From Clostridium bornimense (GTDB lineage: Bacteria > Bacillota > Clostridia > Clostridiales > Clostridiaceae): a DNA stretch of 64,000 bases. The position numbers and the translations under genes were made by a program. Below the pieces are notes generated by a model. The model was not told where the DNA came from, ran no database searches, and was given only the letters and a program-made list of their open reading frames with translations. Location: positions 496,001 through 560,000 of the forward strand of contig NZ_HG917868.1 in assembly GCF_000577895.1 (NCBI RefSeq), in the 5' to 3' direction. Numbering within the stretch: position 1 is the stretch's first letter; each line of letters starts with the position of its first letter. Shown here piece by piece: positions 9,608 to 18,909 of this stretch.

Positions 9608-9763
9608 ATTTAAACCTCCAGTGAATATTGATTTATAATTATATTATGATTCTAAAACTATAATTGTAACTTATATTAATATTATTATTAATGTGGAAAT
9701 AAGAGAATTGATAGTATATAGTTATAAGTAAAGAATTAGGTATATGGCATGAAAGGATATAAT

Positions 9764-11932
9764 ATGAAAAAGTTAGTATTAGCAGAAAAGCCGTCAGTAG
9801 CTAGAGATATAGCAAGGGTATTAGGCTGTAATAAAAAAGGAAATGGTTATTTAGAAGGAAATAAATATGTTGTTACTTGGGCGCTAGGACATCTTGTGAC
9901 TTTAGCAGATCCAGAGCAATATGATAATAAGTATAAAAAGTGGGATATGGAGCAATTGCCGTTAATTCCCAACAACTTTAAGTTATCAGTTATTCCTAAT
10001 ACAAGAAAACAATTTAATGCAGTGAAAGAACAATTATTTAGAAAAGATATAGATGAAGTTATTATTGCTACTGATGCCGGAAGAGAAGGGGAATTAGTAG
10101 CAAGATGGATTCTTGTTAAGACGGGATGCAAGAAGCCATTAAAGAGATTATGGATATCTTCTGTAACAGATAAAGCAATAAGAGATGGCTTTAACAATCT
10201 TAAAGATGGTAGAAGTTATGATAATTTATATCATTCTGCTGTTGCTAGAGCAGAGGGAGACTGGGTAGTTGGTATAAATGCATCAAGAGCGTTAACATGT
10301 CACTATAATACTAGTCTTTCAGCGGGAAGAGTGCAAACACCAACATTGTCTATAATAGCCACTAGAGAAGAAGAAATAAGAAACTTTAAAGCAAAAAAAT
10401 ATTACGGAGCTACTATAACATATAAAGGGATAAAATTTACTTGGCAAAATAAGAGTAATAAAGATACAAAAACTTTCAATGAAAAAGATATAGATAATGT
10501 TATTGAAAAAATAAATAAAGGTATCTTTAAGATTAAATCAGTGAACAAAGCAAATAAAAAGAGTTACTCACCATCATTATATGATTTAACAGAACTACAA
10601 AGAGATTGTAATAAAATCTTTGGATTCTCACCTAAGGAAACTTTGAACATTTTACAAAAATTATATGAAAGTCATAAGTTTTTAACTTATCCAAGAACTG
10701 ATTCAAGATATCTAACAGATGACATGGTATCAACACTTAAGGATAGAGTCAAAGCAGTATCTGTAGGTCCATATAGTAAGGTAGCGTCATCAATTTTAAA
10801 GAAAAATATAAAGGCTAATAAGAGTTTTGTAGATAGTTCAAAGGTATCAGATCACCATGCAATTATTCCAACAGAAGAACCAGCAAGTTTATCATCATTA
10901 AATGATAAAGAACGCAAAGTTTTTGATCTTATAGTAAAGAGATTTTTAGCTGTACTTATGGAACCTTGTCAATATGAGGAGATGTCTGTTGAAGGAGAAA
11001 TTGCCGGGGAAATATTTAAAACAAAAGGTAAAAAGATAATTTCATTAGGATATAAAGAAGTATTTTCAGCTGAAGAAGAGGAAAATTCTATATCAATAGA
11101 TTTTTCAGAAGGTATGGAGTTAAAGAATTTTACTGTAAGCAAAACTACAGGAGAAACAAAGCCACCAGCATTATTTAATGAAGCAACATTATTATCAGCT
11201 ATGGAAAATCCAGCTAAGTATATGGATAATAATGATGAAAAGTTAAAGAAGACACTAGGAGAAACAGGGGGACTTGGAACTGTTGCTACTAGAGCAGATA
11301 TAATTGATAAGCTATTTAATTCTTTTTTAATAGAAAAAAAAGGCAAAGATATTTATATAACTTCTAAGGGTAAACAACTTCTAAATTTGGTACCTAAGGA
11401 ATTAAAATCTCCAGAATTAACAGCTAAATGGGAGATGGCTTTGAGTAATATTGCTAAAGGAAAAAGTAAAAAAGATATATTTATAAATGATATGAAAAAT
11501 TATTCTAAAACAATTGTAAATGAAATTAAGAATAGTGAAGCTAAATTTATTCATGATAATTTAAGTGGAGAACGTTGCCCAGAGTGTGGAAAAAAGATGC
11601 TTGAGGTAAACGGCAAAAAGGGTAAAATGTTAGTGTGCCAAGATAGGGAATGTGGCTTTAGAAAGTCTATTAGTGTAATAACTAATGCAAGATGTCCAGA
11701 GTGCAAAAAGAAGTTGGAACTTAGAGGAAAAGGTGATGGAGCCATATATGTTTGTCCAGGAGCAAATTGTCATTTTAGAGAAAAAGCATCGCAATTTAAG
11801 AAGAGATTTGATAAATCAGGTAAAGTTGATAAAAGGGAAATAAATAATTATATGAAGAAGATGCAAAAAGAAGCAGAAAAGATTGAAAAAGAGGATAATC
11901 CATTTGCAGCACTTCTTGGTAAAATTAAATAA
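9764..11932 (+). CDS. topB: DNA topoisomerase III
   Basis: A type IA topoisomerase that decatenates and relaxes DNA. From ATG 9764 (AAAGGA six nt upstream; an in-frame ATG at 9749 has a poorer ribosome site) the protein is 722 aa. The Toprim domain opens with LAEKPSVARDIARVLG and carries DAGREGE. The catalytic Tyr309 sits in FLTYPRTDSRYL. The C-terminus has two four-cysteine zinc ribbons (CPECGKKM with a second Cys pair, then CPECKKKL with another) and a basic Lys/Glu tail. Length and order fit Firmicute TopB. A terminator follows. Confidence 0.95.
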   Translation: MKKLVLAEKPSVARDIARVLGCNKKGNGYLEGNKYVVTWALGHLVTLADPEQYDNKYKKWDMEQLPLIPNNFKLSVIPNTRKQFNAVKEQLFRKDIDEVIIATDAGREGELVARWILVKTGCKKPLKRLWISSVTDKAIRDGFNNLKDGRSYDNLYHSAVARAEGDWVVGINASRALTCHYNTSLSAGRVQTPTLSIIATREEEIRNFKAKKYYGATITYKGIKFTWQNKSNKDTKTFNEKDIDNVIEKINKGIFKIKSVNKANKKSYSPSLYDLTELQRDCNKIFGFSPKETLNILQKLYESHKFLTYPRTDSRYLTDDMVSTLKDRVKAVSVGPYSKVASSILKKNIKANKSFVDSSKVSDHHAIIPTEEPASLSSLNDKERKVFDLIVKRFLAVLMEPCQYEEMSVEGEIAGEIFKTKGKKIISLGYKEVFSAEEEENSISIDFSEGMELKNFTVSKTTGETKPPALFNEATLLSAMENPAKYMDNNDEKLKKTLGETGGLGTVATRADIIDKLFNSFLIEKKGKDIYITSKGKQLLNLVPKELKSPELTAKWEMALSNIAKGKSKKDIFINDMKNYSKTIVNEIKNSEAKFIHDNLSGERCPECGKKMLEVNGKKGKMLVCQDRECGFRKSISVITNARCPECKKKLELRGKGDGAIYVCPGANCHFREKASQFKKRFDKSGKVDKREINNYMKKMQKEAEKIEKEDNPFAALLGKIK

Positions 11933-11949
11933 AGCTTATTTTTAATTTT

Positions 11950-11992
11950 AAGTATAGTTTTGTATTAAGTAAATATAAGACTATACTTTTTT
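11950..11992 (+). terminator. Intrinsic terminator after topB
   Basis: AAGTATAGT pairs with ACTATACTT across an AT-rich loop, followed by a T tract. Confidence 0.75.
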
Positions 11993-12025
11993 CAATATAG
12001 TTTATTATTAGATTTAGTAATGTAA

Positions 12026-12244
12026 AAAATACTTAAAATAAATAGCGAAGGAAAAGTTATTCCAAAAGGTGGACATTTAATAGTTGTAAAGGGATTGGTA
12101 AAAGAAAATGGTAAGATTAAGGGTTTTAGTGTTAATCACCCTTCTTCTTGTGCAGAGCTTAATTTAGAAAATTATTTTGTAGGAGTTAAAGACTTTATAA
12201 TGTCGTTCTCAGGTTCATTTATATCATTTTGGATAGAGAAGTAA
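12026..12244 (+). pseudogene. Decayed C39-like (papain-fold) peptidase fragment
   Basis: An open stretch of 72 codons with no start or ribosome site. It reads PKGGHLIVVKGLVKENG then FSVNHPSS, which resembles the second half of the Peptidase_C39_2 fold, where a catalytic His lies in a GHxxVVxGF segment followed by a VNDP motif. The cysteine half is absent, so this is a remnant. The following bases to about 12350 (reading YYKGYIEEVVKAYFERF in another frame) may be further debris. The rest of the gap up to 12500 shows nothing I can assign. Confidence 0.55.
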
Positions 12245-12512
12245 ATGTGGATATATATATTTAATAGAAGTTACTATAAGGGTTATATTGAAGAAGTAGT
12301 AAAAGCTTATTTTGAGAGATTTCTAGTCATGTCTAAATGGAAAATATGAATATTGAGATTAGTTTGATTAAAACTATGATTAAGATAAATAATGCTCAAA
12401 TTGTATTTGGCGTAAATTGAATAATAATTGGCACAAAGTGATGTTATATTTTTTTTGGAAGTTTATATAATTGAGATATAAGTTTAAATACAAGTTATTG
12501 GAGGGCATGATT

Positions 12513-13295
12513 ATGAAGAATAAAACTGCACTTATTACTGGTGCATCTAGTGGTATTGGAAAAGAATTTGCAAAATTACATGCATCTAAAGGTGGAAATT
12601 TAGTAGTTGTTGCAAGAAGTGAAGATAAGCTTAATGAATTAAAAGCAGAGCTTGAAAGCAAATATGGCATACAGGTTATAGTTATTGTTAAAGACTTATC
12701 TTTAAGTACCGCAGCCCAAGATATTTATGATGAAGTAAAAGCTGCCAATATAAATATTGATTATTTAATAAATAATGCTGGATTTGGTGGGAGAGGTGAG
12801 TTTCATATTCGTACTATGGAACAAGACATGCAAATGATTGAAGTAAATGTTATTACTCTTACAAGGTTAACAAAGTTATTTTTGCCTGATTTTATTGAAC
12901 GTAAAAGTGGAAAAATATTAAATGTTTCATCAACAGCTGCTACAATGCCAGGGCCGTTGCAAGCAGTTTATTATGCTACAAAAGCATATGTAACATCGTT
13001 TGGAAATGCTGTTTGGCAAGAAATTAAGGGCACAGGTGTAACCCTTACAACTTTGATGCCAGGTGCAATGGATACAGGATTTGCTAAGGCATCAGATATG
13101 AGTAATACTCCATTGTTTGCTAAGACTGTTAGTCCAGTTGATGTTGCAAGGTCAGGATATGAGGGAATGTTAAATGGAAAATTAAACGTAATTGCTGGAG
13201 TAACACCATTACAAAGAATATTTTTAGCACTTGCACCATTTACACCTAAAAAAATAATGTTAAAGCAAATTTATGAAATGCAAAAGGAAAAATAA
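12513..13295 (+). CDS. SDR-family NAD(P)-dependent oxidoreductase
   Basis: A 260-aa short-chain dehydrogenase/reductase. The start is ATG 12513, with TTGGAGGG about 8 nt upstream. Cofactor motif TGASSGIGKEFA, structural NNAGFGG, catalytic Ser in NVSSTAATMPG and catalytic Tyr/Lys in YYATKAY are all present. Arg in VVARSEDKL after strand 2 suggests NADP preference. The family cannot give a substrate. An AraC-type regulator starts 23 nt downstream and probably belongs to the same transcript. Confidence 0.9.
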   Translation: MKNKTALITGASSGIGKEFAKLHASKGGNLVVVARSEDKLNELKAELESKYGIQVIVIVKDLSLSTAAQDIYDEVKAANINIDYLINNAGFGGRGEFHIRTMEQDMQMIEVNVITLTRLTKLFLPDFIERKSGKILNVSSTAATMPGPLQAVYYATKAYVTSFGNAVWQEIKGTGVTLTTLMPGAMDTGFAKASDMSNTPLFAKTVSPVDVARSGYEGMLNGKLNVIAGVTPLQRIFLALAPFTPKKIMLKQIYEMQKEK

Positions 13296-13318
13296 GAAAA
13301 TAGAATGGAGTTGTTTTT

Positions 13319-14311
13319 GTGGATCGATTTATTATGGATGGAAGATATGGTTCTCTTCTATCAGCAGTAGGTCTTCCTCTACGAGAAATACTGATAAAAT
13401 CAGAATTACCTCAGGATTTATTTAGTAGAAAAAATATAAGGTTATCACAAAAGGAATATTTCCGTTTGATGGAGAACATCGGAGAATCAATTTCTAATGA
13501 AGAAACGCCAATAAAAATCGCAACATCAGAAAATATCGAAACTTTTTCTCCAGCTATCTTTGCGGCCTTTTGTAGTAAAAATGCTCAGATATGTATAGAA
13601 CGTTTAGCACAATATAAGAAACTTATTGGACCTATGGTTTTTATTATAATGAAAAATGAGAATAGCATTACTGTTAAGATAACTACTGAAGATCCTGTAG
13701 ATAAAATACCTTCATTTTTGGAAATTACGGAAATTACTTTCCTTATTAACTTAATTCGAAAAGCCACAAAAGAAAAAATTATTCCTTTGAGAATAACATT
13801 GCAGAATTCAATTAACAATATGGAATTAGAAAGATATTGGGGATGTAAGCCAGAGAAAAGTTGTAAAAGTACTTTAACATTATCTCTTAGCGATTCACTG
13901 AAACCATTTGTTAGTGAAAATAAAATTATGTGGGATTATTTTGAACCTGAATTGAAGCGTAGACTATCTGAATTACAAACTGATGATTCCTTTGGAGCGA
14001 GGGTAAGAAGTGCATTGGTAGAATTATTGCCCATGGGGTGTAGTAGCATTGAAGAAGTGTCATTAAAACTTGCAGTCAGTAAACGGACACTTCAACGAAA
14101 ACTAACAGAAGAAAAAACAACTTTTCAAAAGCAATTAAATCATACAAGGGAATTGTTAGCAAAGAACTACATTAAAAATACTAATATGACAAGTGATGAT
14201 ATTGCTTTTCTATTAGGATACAAAGATTTGAACTCTTTTTTAAGAGCTTTCCAAGTTTGGTGTGGAATGAGTATCTCAGAATATAAAAAATCTTTGCAGA
14301 ATAAAGTTTAA
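13319..14311 (+). CDS. AraC-family transcriptional regulator (arabinose-binding-like N domain)
   Basis: A 330-aa regulator. The start is GTG 13319 with GGAG at 13307-13310. Residues about 15-190 resemble the AraC_arabinose_bd (OruR/ToxT-like) ligand domain, and the C-terminal 100 residues are a paired helix-turn-helix (EEVSLKLAVSKRTLQRKL and DDIAFLLGYKDLNSFLRAF). The gene follows the SDR oxidoreductase with 23 nt spacing, so it likely controls or responds to that enzyme's pathway. The inducer is unknown. Confidence 0.88.
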   Translation: MDRFIMDGRYGSLLSAVGLPLREILIKSELPQDLFSRKNIRLSQKEYFRLMENIGESISNEETPIKIATSENIETFSPAIFAAFCSKNAQICIERLAQYKKLIGPMVFIIMKNENSITVKITTEDPVDKIPSFLEITEITFLINLIRKATKEKIIPLRITLQNSINNMELERYWGCKPEKSCKSTLTLSLSDSLKPFVSENKIMWDYFEPELKRRLSELQTDDSFGARVRSALVELLPMGCSSIEEVSLKLAVSKRTLQRKLTEEKTTFQKQLNHTRELLAKNYIKNTNMTSDDIAFLLGYKDLNSFLRAFQVWCGMSISEYKKSLQNKV

Positions 14312-14348
14312 TATGGTAGGGATATGAGCTAGGAAGGAATATTTATGA

Positions 14349-14501
14349 TTTTTAGATTCTAAAACAGGTATAGAAATTATGAATTTACTTAAGAAAATTA
14401 ATATTGAAAAAGGAATTACTATAACTCAAGTAACACATTCTCATGAATCTTCAACTTATGGAAATAGGATAATAAAGATAAAAGACGGAAAAGTTCAGTA
14501 A
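14349..14501 (+). pseudogene. Remnant of an ABC transporter ATP-binding protein (MacB/LolD type)
   Basis: An open frame of 50 codons without start or ribosome site. It reads LDSKTGIEIMNLLKKIN, then ITQVTHSHES and a C-terminal IIKIKDGKVQ. This is the typical region from the D-loop, through the H-loop His in VTH, to the end of an ABC ATPase of the lipoprotein-release/macrolide-exporter group. Walker A, the signature and Walker B are missing, so only the tail of the gene survives here. Confidence 0.75.
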
Positions 14502-14580
14502 TAGTTATTTTATAAAAAGGTGTACGCGTCAAATTTCTAGCTCCTTTTATTTATTTGCTAAATGTGGTAAAATGTCCCGG

Positions 14581-14597
14581 TAAGGTGATTTACCTTA
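14581..14597. other. Perfect dyad, possible orphan operator
   Basis: TAAGGT and ACCTTA are separated by 5 bp in a gene-free stretch after the ABC remnant. It has the size of a transcription factor site but no obvious gene to control. The remaining sequence 14500-14700 shows nothing else I can support. Confidence 0.3.
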
Positions 14598-14732
14598 GCT
14601 ATAATGTGATGATAAATTAGAATTTGAGATAGAGAAATATTTTATATATCAGAAATTTTGTATAGGTAAGAAAAGGATATACATTCCAAATGAAGTTAAA
14701 TTATATTCATTAAGTTACCACATTTACAATTT

Positions 14733-14801
14733 AAGAAATTCCAGTGGAATTTCCTCCACAATTATGAATTGCGAATTGTGAACTGTGAATTATAAATAAG
14801 G
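14733..14801 (-). repeat. Partial copy (D) of the dispersed element
   Basis: Read on the minus strand it carries the GGAGGAAATTCC hairpin block (GAAATTC/GAATTTC) shared with the left parts of copies A and C. It is flanked by short repeats of the AATTCACAATTCGCAATTC kind. It lies directly upstream of the aminotransferase ribosome site. Confidence 0.5.
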
Positions 14802-14811
14802 GGGCTATTAT

Positions 14812-16002
14812 ATGTTTTCAGAGGAAATACTTAAATTAGGAACAAAAAAGTCTACAATAAGAGAAATTTTTGAGTATGGAAAAAAGAGAGCATCTGTTGT
14901 TGGAAAGGAAAATATTTTTGATTTTAGTATTGGAAATCCTAATGTACCAGCACCACAATGTGTAAAGGAAACTATTTTAGAAATAGTAAATAATGAAGAT
15001 CCTACATTGATTCATGGGTATACAAGTGCACAAGGAGACGATGATGTTAGAGAGTCCATTGCAAAATCTTTAAATGATAGATTTGATACAAAGTTTACAA
15101 AAGATAATTTATATATGACTGTAGGAGCAGCAGCATCTATAAGCATATGTCTTAAAGCATTAACTAATGTTGGAGATGAATATATAACTTTTGCACCGTA
15201 CTTTCCAGAATATAAGTGTTTTGTAGAGGGTGCAGGGGGAAAGTTAATTGTAGTTCCAGCAGATATAGAAACTTTTCAAATTAATTTTATAGAGTTTGAA
15301 AAATCAATCACTGAACATACAAAAGCAATAATAGTAAATTCTCCCAACAATCCATCGGGGATTGTTTATTCTGAAGAAACTATAAAGAAATTAGCAAAAA
15401 TATTAGTAGAAAAGTCAAAAGAGTATAATCATCCAATTTATTTAATTTCAGATGAGCCTTATAGGGAAATTGCTTATGATGGAGTTAAAGTGCCATATTT
15501 AACAAAATACTATAACAATACTTTTGTTTGTTATTCATATAGTAAATCATTATCACTTCCTGGTGAAAGAATTGGGTACATAGTTGTACCAAGTGAGATG
15601 GAGGATTTTAATTTAGCTTATGCAGCAATTTGTGGCGGCGGAAGAGTTTTAGGATATGTAAATGCACCAAGTTTATTTCAAAAAGTTGTAGGAAAGTGTG
15701 CTACTGCTACAGCAGATATATCTATATATGAAACTAATAGAAATTTGTTATATGAAGGGTTAACTAAGTTAGGATATAAATGTGTTAAGCCAGGAGGAGC
15801 ATTTTATTTATTTCCACAATCATTAGAAGCAGATGCAAAAGAATTTTGTAAAAAGGCAAGAGAAAAGTATGATTTATTATTAGTTCCAGGGGATGATTTT
15901 GGATGCCCAGGACATTTTAGACTTTCCTATTGTGTACAAACAGAACAAATAGAAAGAGCAATGCCATTATTTGAAAAGTTAGCAAAAGATTATTTGAAAT
16001 AA
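14812..16002 (+). CDS. PLP-dependent aminotransferase (class I/II, AspC-like)
   Basis: A 396-aa cytoplasmic fold-type I aminotransferase. Visible: substrate-binding FSIGNPNVPAP near the N-terminus, cofactor-binding VNSPNNPSG, the ISDEPY strand with the PLP-contacting Asp, and the Schiff-base Lys in SYSKSLSLPGERIGY. The C-terminal FRLSYC holds the carboxylate-binding Arg. It resembles clostridial aspartate/aromatic-type aminotransferases, but the amino donor cannot be fixed. A GGGGG ribosome site precedes the ATG. Confidence 0.9.
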   Translation: MFSEEILKLGTKKSTIREIFEYGKKRASVVGKENIFDFSIGNPNVPAPQCVKETILEIVNNEDPTLIHGYTSAQGDDDVRESIAKSLNDRFDTKFTKDNLYMTVGAAASISICLKALTNVGDEYITFAPYFPEYKCFVEGAGGKLIVVPADIETFQINFIEFEKSITEHTKAIIVNSPNNPSGIVYSEETIKKLAKILVEKSKEYNHPIYLISDEPYREIAYDGVKVPYLTKYYNNTFVCYSYSKSLSLPGERIGYIVVPSEMEDFNLAYAAICGGGRVLGYVNAPSLFQKVVGKCATATADISIYETNRNLLYEGLTKLGYKCVKPGGAFYLFPQSLEADAKEFCKKAREKYDLLLVPGDDFGCPGHFRLSYCVQTEQIERAMPLFEKLAKDYLK

Positions 16003-16011
16003 GTAAAATAA

Positions 16012-16057
16012 AAATGGCTTTCGCAATAGCAAATATAAATTTGCTGCGAGGCCATTA
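16012..16057. terminator. Bulged-hairpin terminator between convergent genes
   Basis: AATGGC...GCAAAT pairs with ATTTGC...GGCCATT with an internal bulge. It belongs to the same sequence family as the hairpins at 19973, 24392, 50851, 55241 and 61761. Confidence 0.7.
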
Positions 16058-16065
16058 TATCTAAA

Positions 16066-16941
16066 TTATTGCCATGGGGATAAAAATAAGTCTTTAGAGG
16101 ATCTACAGTAGTTATAAAAACTAGTAAAAAACTCTGTATGATTTTTATCATAGAAAGCCATATAATCTTTTTCATCTAGTTTAGCTAAGGCTATTTGTCT
16201 ACTAATAATGTCTTCCATAGGTATATCATTATAATTTTTCATCATATCATATAAAATCATAAAAATAGTAGTTCTTCCTATCCCTTCTTTGCAATGAAAG
16301 TGAAGATGAGTATTTTTAGGTTGATTTTTTACAAATGTTACAAACTTATTTACTTCATCTTTATTTGGCAACATAGAGTCTGTAACGGCTATTCTAAGAT
16401 ATCCTATTGAATTTTTTGATATAACAAGAGATTCATTTTCTACGCTTTTAACAAGTACGGGATTATTTTTATCATTATAAAATGTTAGAGTACTATTTAA
16501 ATTTATAGTATTTAAATCTTTAATTTCTTTTAATAGTACTTCTTCAGAGGATAAACCTAAATTGGCATTATTTTTGTCATTCTTAAAGCTTATTGGCATT
16601 TCATTAACAAATCCATGAGATTCTTGTCTGAGGTCAATATCTATTATAGGTAAATTTGTATTAATGCTTTTTATAAGTAGTGGAAGGTTTGTTTTAGAAA
16701 ATTGACTACTACCGGATATGTTTAAATTCTCCATGCCTTTTGTATTTATTGAATTTGATACATTTATATTATTTGTACTACGAAAATTTCTAGGAATTTC
16801 AGTGTTGTTTAATGTATCTAAGACAATATGTATATCGGAAGAAGGGGATTTCCCATTAACTAATAAATTAGGTAGAGCTAAGGAAAAGATTATTAATACA
16901 ATAAATATCTTTATAAAGTTAAAATGTATTTTTTTAGCCAT
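16066..16941 (-). CDS. Phytase-like protein tyrosine phosphatase, membrane-anchored or secreted
   Basis: A 291-aa protein with a hydrophobic N-terminus (about residues 8-28: signal peptide or anchor), so it acts outside the membrane. The P-loop HCKEGIGRTT has the CX5R catalytic motif (Cys and Arg present). Upstream, DIDLRQESHGFVNEMPISF matches the conserved region of PTP-like inositol phosphatases (PTPlike_phytase family) such as the Selenomonas enzyme. Known members remove phosphate from myo-inositol hexakisphosphate, or act as lipid/protein phosphatases. GAGGTGAT lies just before the ATG. It stands alone between convergent and divergent neighbours. The fold is confident; the true substrate is inferred. 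Confidence 0.85.
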   Translation of the reverse strand: MAKKIHFNFIKIFIVLIIFSLALPNLLVNGKSPSSDIHIVLDTLNNTEIPRNFRSTNNINVSNSINTKGMENLNISGSSQFSKTNLPLLIKSINTNLPIIDIDLRQESHGFVNEMPISFKNDKNNANLGLSSEEVLLKEIKDLNTINLNSTLTFYNDKNNPVLVKSVENESLVISKNSIGYLRIAVTDSMLPNKDEVNKFVTFVKNQPKNTHLHFHCKEGIGRTTIFMILYDMMKNYNDIPMEDIISRQIALAKLDEKDYMAFYDKNHTEFFTSFYNYCRSSKDLFLSPWQ

Positions 16942-17038
16942 TATATCACCTCAAGTATATTATGTTTAGTATTCATTTTTATATGTAAAAAATGATTAAA
17001 ATAAAAAAACACTTATTTTCCTATTAGTTAATAAATAA

Positions 17039-17066
17039 TTTAAAAAAGTGAAATTTGTGATATAAT
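17039..17066 (+). promoter_or_regulatory. hydA promoter
   Basis: TTTAAA (17039-17044), 16 bp, then TATAAT (17061-17066). The -10 lies inside a Rex-like operator. Confidence 0.6.
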
Positions 17067-17072
17067 TAACAA
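17055..17072. promoter_or_regulatory. Rex-like redox operator over the hydA -10
   Basis: The 18-mer beginning TTGTGAT and ending TTAACAA matches the Rex consensus TTGTTAA-N4-TTAACAA at 12 of 14 defined positions, with the right half perfect. Rex is the NADH-sensing repressor known to control fermentative genes in clostridia. Binding here would block RNA polymerase. Confidence 0.65.
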
Positions 17073-17127
17073 TATAATTTAATATTAATATTTAATGGGA
17101 ATCTATATTATTAAACGGGGGAAAAAC

Positions 17128-18852
17128 ATGGGTGTAATTACTATTAACGGGAAAGAAATTCAGTTCAGTGGTGAACCTACGATATTAGAAGTTGCTACTG
17201 AAAATCATATTGATATTTCTACATTATGTTTTTTAGAGGAATGTAGTGATATTGGAACTTGTGGAGTATGCGTTGTAGAAATACAGGGAAAAGATCAATT
17301 GTTTAAAGCATGTGTTGCAAAAGCGGAAGATGGTATGATAGTTGAAACAAAAACACCGAAGGTTGAAGAAGAAATAAAGTCTAGACTTTCAGCAATATTA
17401 GATAAACATAATTTTAAATGTGGTCCTTGTAAAAGAAAAGAAAATTGTGAATTATTAAAGCTTATTATAAAGCATAGAGCAAGAGCATCTAAACCTTTTA
17501 TTGTTAAAGATCCACAAGAATATATTGATGATAGAAGTAAATCTATAGTTATAGATAGAAGTAAATGCGTTATGTGTGGAAGATGTGTGGAAGCTTGTAA
17601 AAATAAAACTAATACAGAATCGATAAAGTTTCAAACTAAAGACAATAAAGATATTATAGCACCAGAAAAATTCAAATGTTTTGATGATACGAAATGTTTA
17701 TTGTGTGGACAATGTGTCATTGCATGTCCTGTAGATGCATTATATGAAAAATCACATTTAGATAGAGTGAAAGAAGCTTTAGAAGATCCTAAGAAACATG
17801 TAATTGTTGCTATGGCACCTTCTATAAGAACCTCTATGGGTGAAATGTTTAAAATGGGCTATGGTGTAGATGTTACAGGGAAATTATATACAGCATTAAG
17901 GATTCTAGGATTTGATAAGGTATTTGATATAAATTTTGGAGCAGATTTGACAATAGTTGAAGAAGCAACGGAGTTAGTAGATAGAATAAAGAATAATGGA
18001 AAATTTCCAATGTTTACATCTTGTTGTTCTTCATGGGTAAGACTTGTAGAAAACTACTATCCAGAATTACTAGATAATCTATCTAGTACTAAGTCTCCAC
18101 AACAGATATTTGGTACAGCTAGTAAAACATATTATCCTAAAATAGAGGGGTTAGATCCCAAAGATGTATTTACAGTTACTATAATGCCTTGTACTGCTAA
18201 AAAATATGAAGCAGATAGAGAAGGTATGGAGAACTATGGAATAAGAAATATAGATGCGGTGTTAACAACAAGAGAATTAGCTAAAATGATTAAAGATAGC
18301 AAAATTGATTTTAAAAACTTAGAAGATGGTAAAGTTGATGAGGCAATGGGATTATACACAGGTGCTGGTGCTATCTTTGGAGTTACTGGTGGAGTAATGG
18401 AGGCTACCCTTAGAACGGCGAAAGACTTACTTGAAGGAAAAAGTTTACCAGATGTAGACTATGAAGATGTTAGAGGTTTCAAAGGAATAAAAGAAGCTAC
18501 AGTAGAAATGGCAGGAAAAGAATATAATGTAGCTGTTATTAATGGTGCGGCTAATCTGTTTGAATTTATTAATAGTGGGAAGATAAATGAAAAACAATAT
18601 CATTTTATTGAAGTAATGGCATGTCCTGGAGGGTGTATAGATGGAGGAGGACAACCACATGTACCATCAATGGATAGATTTAATTTTTTAATAAAAGATT
18701 TGAGATCATCAGTACTATATACTCAAGATAGGGAATTACCGAGAAGAAAAGCTCATAAAAATGCAGCAATTTTAAAAATGTATGAGAGCTATATGGGAAA
18801 GCCTGGAGAAGGATTAGCTCATGATATATTACATTTTAAGTATAAGAAATAA
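17128..18852 (+). CDS. hydA: [FeFe] hydrogenase, monomeric clostridial type
   Basis: A 574-aa enzyme from ATG 17128 (GGGGG ribosome site just upstream), the same length as C. pasteurianum CpI as I recall. It makes H2 from reduced ferredoxin during fermentation. Domains in order: N-terminal [2Fe-2S] ferredoxin domain with its cysteines, a His/Cys [4Fe-4S] site (HNFKCGPCKRKENC), two [4Fe-4S] motifs (CVMCGRCVEAC and CLLCGQCVIACP), then H-cluster motifs P1 FTSCCSSW, P2 MPCTAKKYE and P3 MACPGGCIDGGGQP. P1 has SS where many enzymes have PG or PA; the key cysteines are intact. It is monocistronic, with a Rex-like operator at its promoter. Confidence 0.96.
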   Translation: MGVITINGKEIQFSGEPTILEVATENHIDISTLCFLEECSDIGTCGVCVVEIQGKDQLFKACVAKAEDGMIVETKTPKVEEEIKSRLSAILDKHNFKCGPCKRKENCELLKLIIKHRARASKPFIVKDPQEYIDDRSKSIVIDRSKCVMCGRCVEACKNKTNTESIKFQTKDNKDIIAPEKFKCFDDTKCLLCGQCVIACPVDALYEKSHLDRVKEALEDPKKHVIVAMAPSIRTSMGEMFKMGYGVDVTGKLYTALRILGFDKVFDINFGADLTIVEEATELVDRIKNNGKFPMFTSCCSSWVRLVENYYPELLDNLSSTKSPQQIFGTASKTYYPKIEGLDPKDVFTVTIMPCTAKKYEADREGMENYGIRNIDAVLTTRELAKMIKDSKIDFKNLEDGKVDEAMGLYTGAGAIFGVTGGVMEATLRTAKDLLEGKSLPDVDYEDVRGFKGIKEATVEMAGKEYNVAVINGAANLFEFINSGKINEKQYHFIEVMACPGGCIDGGGQPHVPSMDRFNFLIKDLRSSVLYTQDRELPRRKAHKNAAILKMYESYMGKPGEGLAHDILHFKYKK

Positions 18853-18909
18853 GATAATGGCTTATATGTTATAATTGTAGTAGTTATTAAATTTTTGGGG
18901 GGCTATATT

